Shown here one piece after another: positions 62,455 to 64,000 of a DNA stretch of 64,000 bases; the stretch's first letter is position 1; every line of letters starts with the position of its first letter. The DNA is taken from the NCBI GenBank assembly GCA_048772705.1, contig JBLWGC010000047.1, forward strand, positions 1 to 64,000. The letters are read 5' to 3'. The DNA is from Leidyana gryllorum EB-2025a. Taxonomy: Eukaryota; Apicomplexa. The notes below the pieces were generated by a model. It did not search any database and had not been told where the DNA came from. It saw only the letters and a list, made by a program, of their open reading frames with translations. Position numbers and translations under genes: made by a program.

Positions 62455-62531
62455 ATCTTCCCTCTTTTTTCTGTTGCCGACATCGCTCAACGCGGTGTTT
62501 GTCTAATGTGCCATTTAGAATTTTCAAGAGA
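62455..62531. promoter_or_regulatory. 77-bp divergent promoter region
   Basis: Lies between the start codons of the secreted protein (minus) and the acyltransferase-3 gene (plus). It contains a T-rich tract near 62464-62471. Confidence 0.45.
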
Positions 62532-63794
62532 ATGCGCTTCAAGGCTCCTGGGATCGCAGGTGTCCGTGTACTCATGACAGGTTGTGTCATCCGGTATCAT
62601 GGCGCCAAAGTAATCAGTTACTTTGCTCGTCACGGTATCGCGTTCCGAGATGGACGATTAGTCGTGCCCTTCTTCTTTCTGCTGTCGGGATTCTTCTCTT
62701 ACATGAGTTTGTCAAAGATGTGTGCCAACGGGAACACTTGCATCAAAAGTTCCATCGCCTTTGTAGCCCGCCGATGTCTCCCAGTGATAATCCTCGGATA
62801 CTTCTTGCACTGTGTCTGGATGCTAACTTTCAGCGCAGAGACTCTCAAAACTCCACTGGGCGGGTGGCGTCGGGCCACAGAACCCCTCTTTTATCGGTGG
62901 TATCTTCGATTTAACGATCCGGGCGCTTGGTATTCCCCGAATATTGCCATGTGGTACATCAGTGTTCAACTCCTCTTCTGGCTCATATCGCCAGCATTGG
63001 CTCTACCGCTGGTGGCTCTCCGCCGATTCCGGATACCAATCTTTGTCTCAGCTGCGGGACTCGATTTGGCTATGATCTGGTTGGCTCCGGACGATGCCAC
63101 ACTACCGATCCCCTACAAGGATTCGATTTACTGCGCTCCCATTCTCAGACTGCCCACATACTTTTGCGGAATGGCGTTTGGATGTCTCTTGCTGGAAGGT
63201 CCCGACCCGAAAGCGCCCTCTGATCACCGCACCAGTAAACTTCAAGGGCTCCTCTTCGATCTCGGTATAGTAGGGGGCATTGTATTCATGGCTCGAGTTC
63301 TACGACAACAACATCTCGACCACCGCTCTGTAATGGTCGCCGAAGCCTACGCTTTCAATTGGCTCTTTATGCTTTTAATCACGGGACTGGCCATACCCCA
63401 CGTCTCTTCCAACAGTCTTCTTGGCCGATCTCTGGCATCGAGATGGATGAGATCTCAAGCCACTGGAGCTCTCAGCTTCATGTTCTACTGCATACACATC
63501 CCGGTTGGTATCTGGCTCGGGGGCTGGCAGTCCACCAAGACTCTGTCTCACATGTGTATATGGACATACTGGCTCGGTGTGGTCCTACACGGCGCATTCT
63601 ATGTACCTATGCAAAACTTTGTTTTCAAGACTATTCAAGTATTACAGAGCAAAGAAATTGCTCAAATGTTGTTGCCATCAGCGAAAGTTGCGCCAACACA
63701 CAACAAAACCTTTCAGTTCCGTCCGTTTGAAGTTGATTTTAATGCTATCGAACTCAATAATAGTCCAGGCACACCGCAAAGACCGCGGTGTTGA
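62532..63794 (+). CDS. Acyltransferase 3 (OafA/NRF-6-like) integral membrane protein
   Basis: 420 residues from the ATG at 62532; the frame is open upstream but its first codons lack ATG. The start matches the family's N-terminal helix, with GVRVLMTGCVIRYHG carrying the conserved Arg and His (R-x-x-x ... YH). About ten hydrophobic segments follow, including VVPFFFLLSGFFSYMSLSKM (the typical FFxLSGF element) and MWYISVQLLFWLISPALAL. Members O-acylate lipids, sugars or peptides at membranes; the substrate here is unknown. The C-terminal tail (about residues 385-420) is cytoplasmic and polar. A short upstream exon cannot be excluded. Confidence 0.85.
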   Translation: MRFKAPGIAGVRVLMTGCVIRYHGAKVISYFARHGIAFRDGRLVVPFFFLLSGFFSYMSLSKMCANGNTCIKSSIAFVARRCLPVIILGYFLHCVWMLTFSAETLKTPLGGWRRATEPLFYRWYLRFNDPGAWYSPNIAMWYISVQLLFWLISPALALPLVALRRFRIPIFVSAAGLDLAMIWLAPDDATLPIPYKDSIYCAPILRLPTYFCGMAFGCLLLEGPDPKAPSDHRTSKLQGLLFDLGIVGGIVFMARVLRQQHLDHRSVMVAEAYAFNWLFMLLITGLAIPHVSSNSLLGRSLASRWMRSQATGALSFMFYCIHIPVGIWLGGWQSTKTLSHMCIWTYWLGVVLHGAFYVPMQNFVFKTIQVLQSKEIAQMLLPSAKVAPTHNKTFQFRPFEVDFNAIELNNSPGTPQRPRC

Positions 63795-64000
63795 CTCACT
63801 CACTATGTAATAAACGTCTTCCCCCGCCCCCCCGCACTCGCCGGCGGCACACTGAAATGATTCATTCGTTTCTCGCACTTTCTCTTTCACTCTCTCTCTC
63901 TCTCTCTCTCAATTGGATGGAAACGCAAAAACGATACTCCCCTGTTTTAGGAGCGTGAGGAAGTTCGGCAACTCCTCCCTCTCCTCCAAGTCCTTCCGCA
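63795..64000. other. 3' flank of acyltransferase gene
   Basis: Contains a C-rich tract near 63821-63833 and a (TC)n microsatellite; no gene seen before the window ends. Confidence 0.5.
63891..63910. repeat. (TC)10 microsatellite
   Basis: Perfect TC dinucleotide run in the intergenic region. Confidence 0.9.

Noticed and set aside
1-64000. tRNA or rRNA genes, CRISPR arrays, bacterial operons or a dinoflagellate spliced-leader gene
   Set aside because: Nothing recognisable was found by eye. A tRNAscan or covariance-model search would be needed to exclude a single tRNA.

Overview
The window comes from a compact, intron-containing nuclear genome of a protist, most likely an alveolate. The best marker is an alveolin (inner membrane complex/IMC1-type) gene at 26801-27790, with its run of EKIVEVP-like repeats. 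Base composition looks close to balanced by eye. Introns are GT-AG and nearly all 37-65 nt. TAA, TAG and TGA all end genes, so this is not a ciliate-type code. A perkinsid or other dinozoan-like lineage is my inference; the alveolate call is firmer. Exon joins were worked out by hand from reading frame, splice sites and protein similarity. Some ends are ambiguous and are marked.

Layout. (1) 1-4928: a Ty3/gypsy LTR retrotransposon on the minus strand. Its 3' LTR is cut by the window edge, and one frame shift separates Gag-PR-RT-RNaseH from integrase. (2) 5615-12723: three tandem paralogues with an F-box-like N-terminus and one conserved short intron, plus a collapsed pseudogene copy. (3) 13972-16111: three small predicted secreted proteins. 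(4) 16139-43884: a dense run of housekeeping and regulatory genes on alternating strands: a SMARCAL1-like annealing helicase, PP2C phosphatase, two CCCH zinc-finger proteins, cytosolic LysRS, a four-span membrane protein, a DUSP-like probable pseudophosphatase, alveolin, a RING-CH plus FHA protein, a large VPS8/HOPS-CORVET-like protein, a single-pass membrane protein, an F-box protein, a ZIP metal transporter and an unknown protein. (5) 44268-53752: a secreted-protein locus with an unknown secreted protein followed by five tandem genes for integrin-beta-I-like (VWA/MIDAS) domains on Thr-rich or repetitive stalks. (6) 53971-63794: cytosolic LeuRS, a CAX-type Ca2+/H+ exchanger converging on it with overlapping stop codons, an amidinotransferase/DDAH-fold protein, a secreted unknown and an acyltransferase-3 membrane enzyme.

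How it fits together. Neighbouring genes are functionally unrelated; the order reflects compaction, with divergent start codons 49-121 bp apart and convergent stops overlapping or 4-9 bp apart. The clearest biology is the integrin-beta-like cluster: near-identical adhesion-type domains with variable mucin-like stalks and no membrane anchor. It looks like a recently amplified, gene-converted extracellular matrix or adhesion family.
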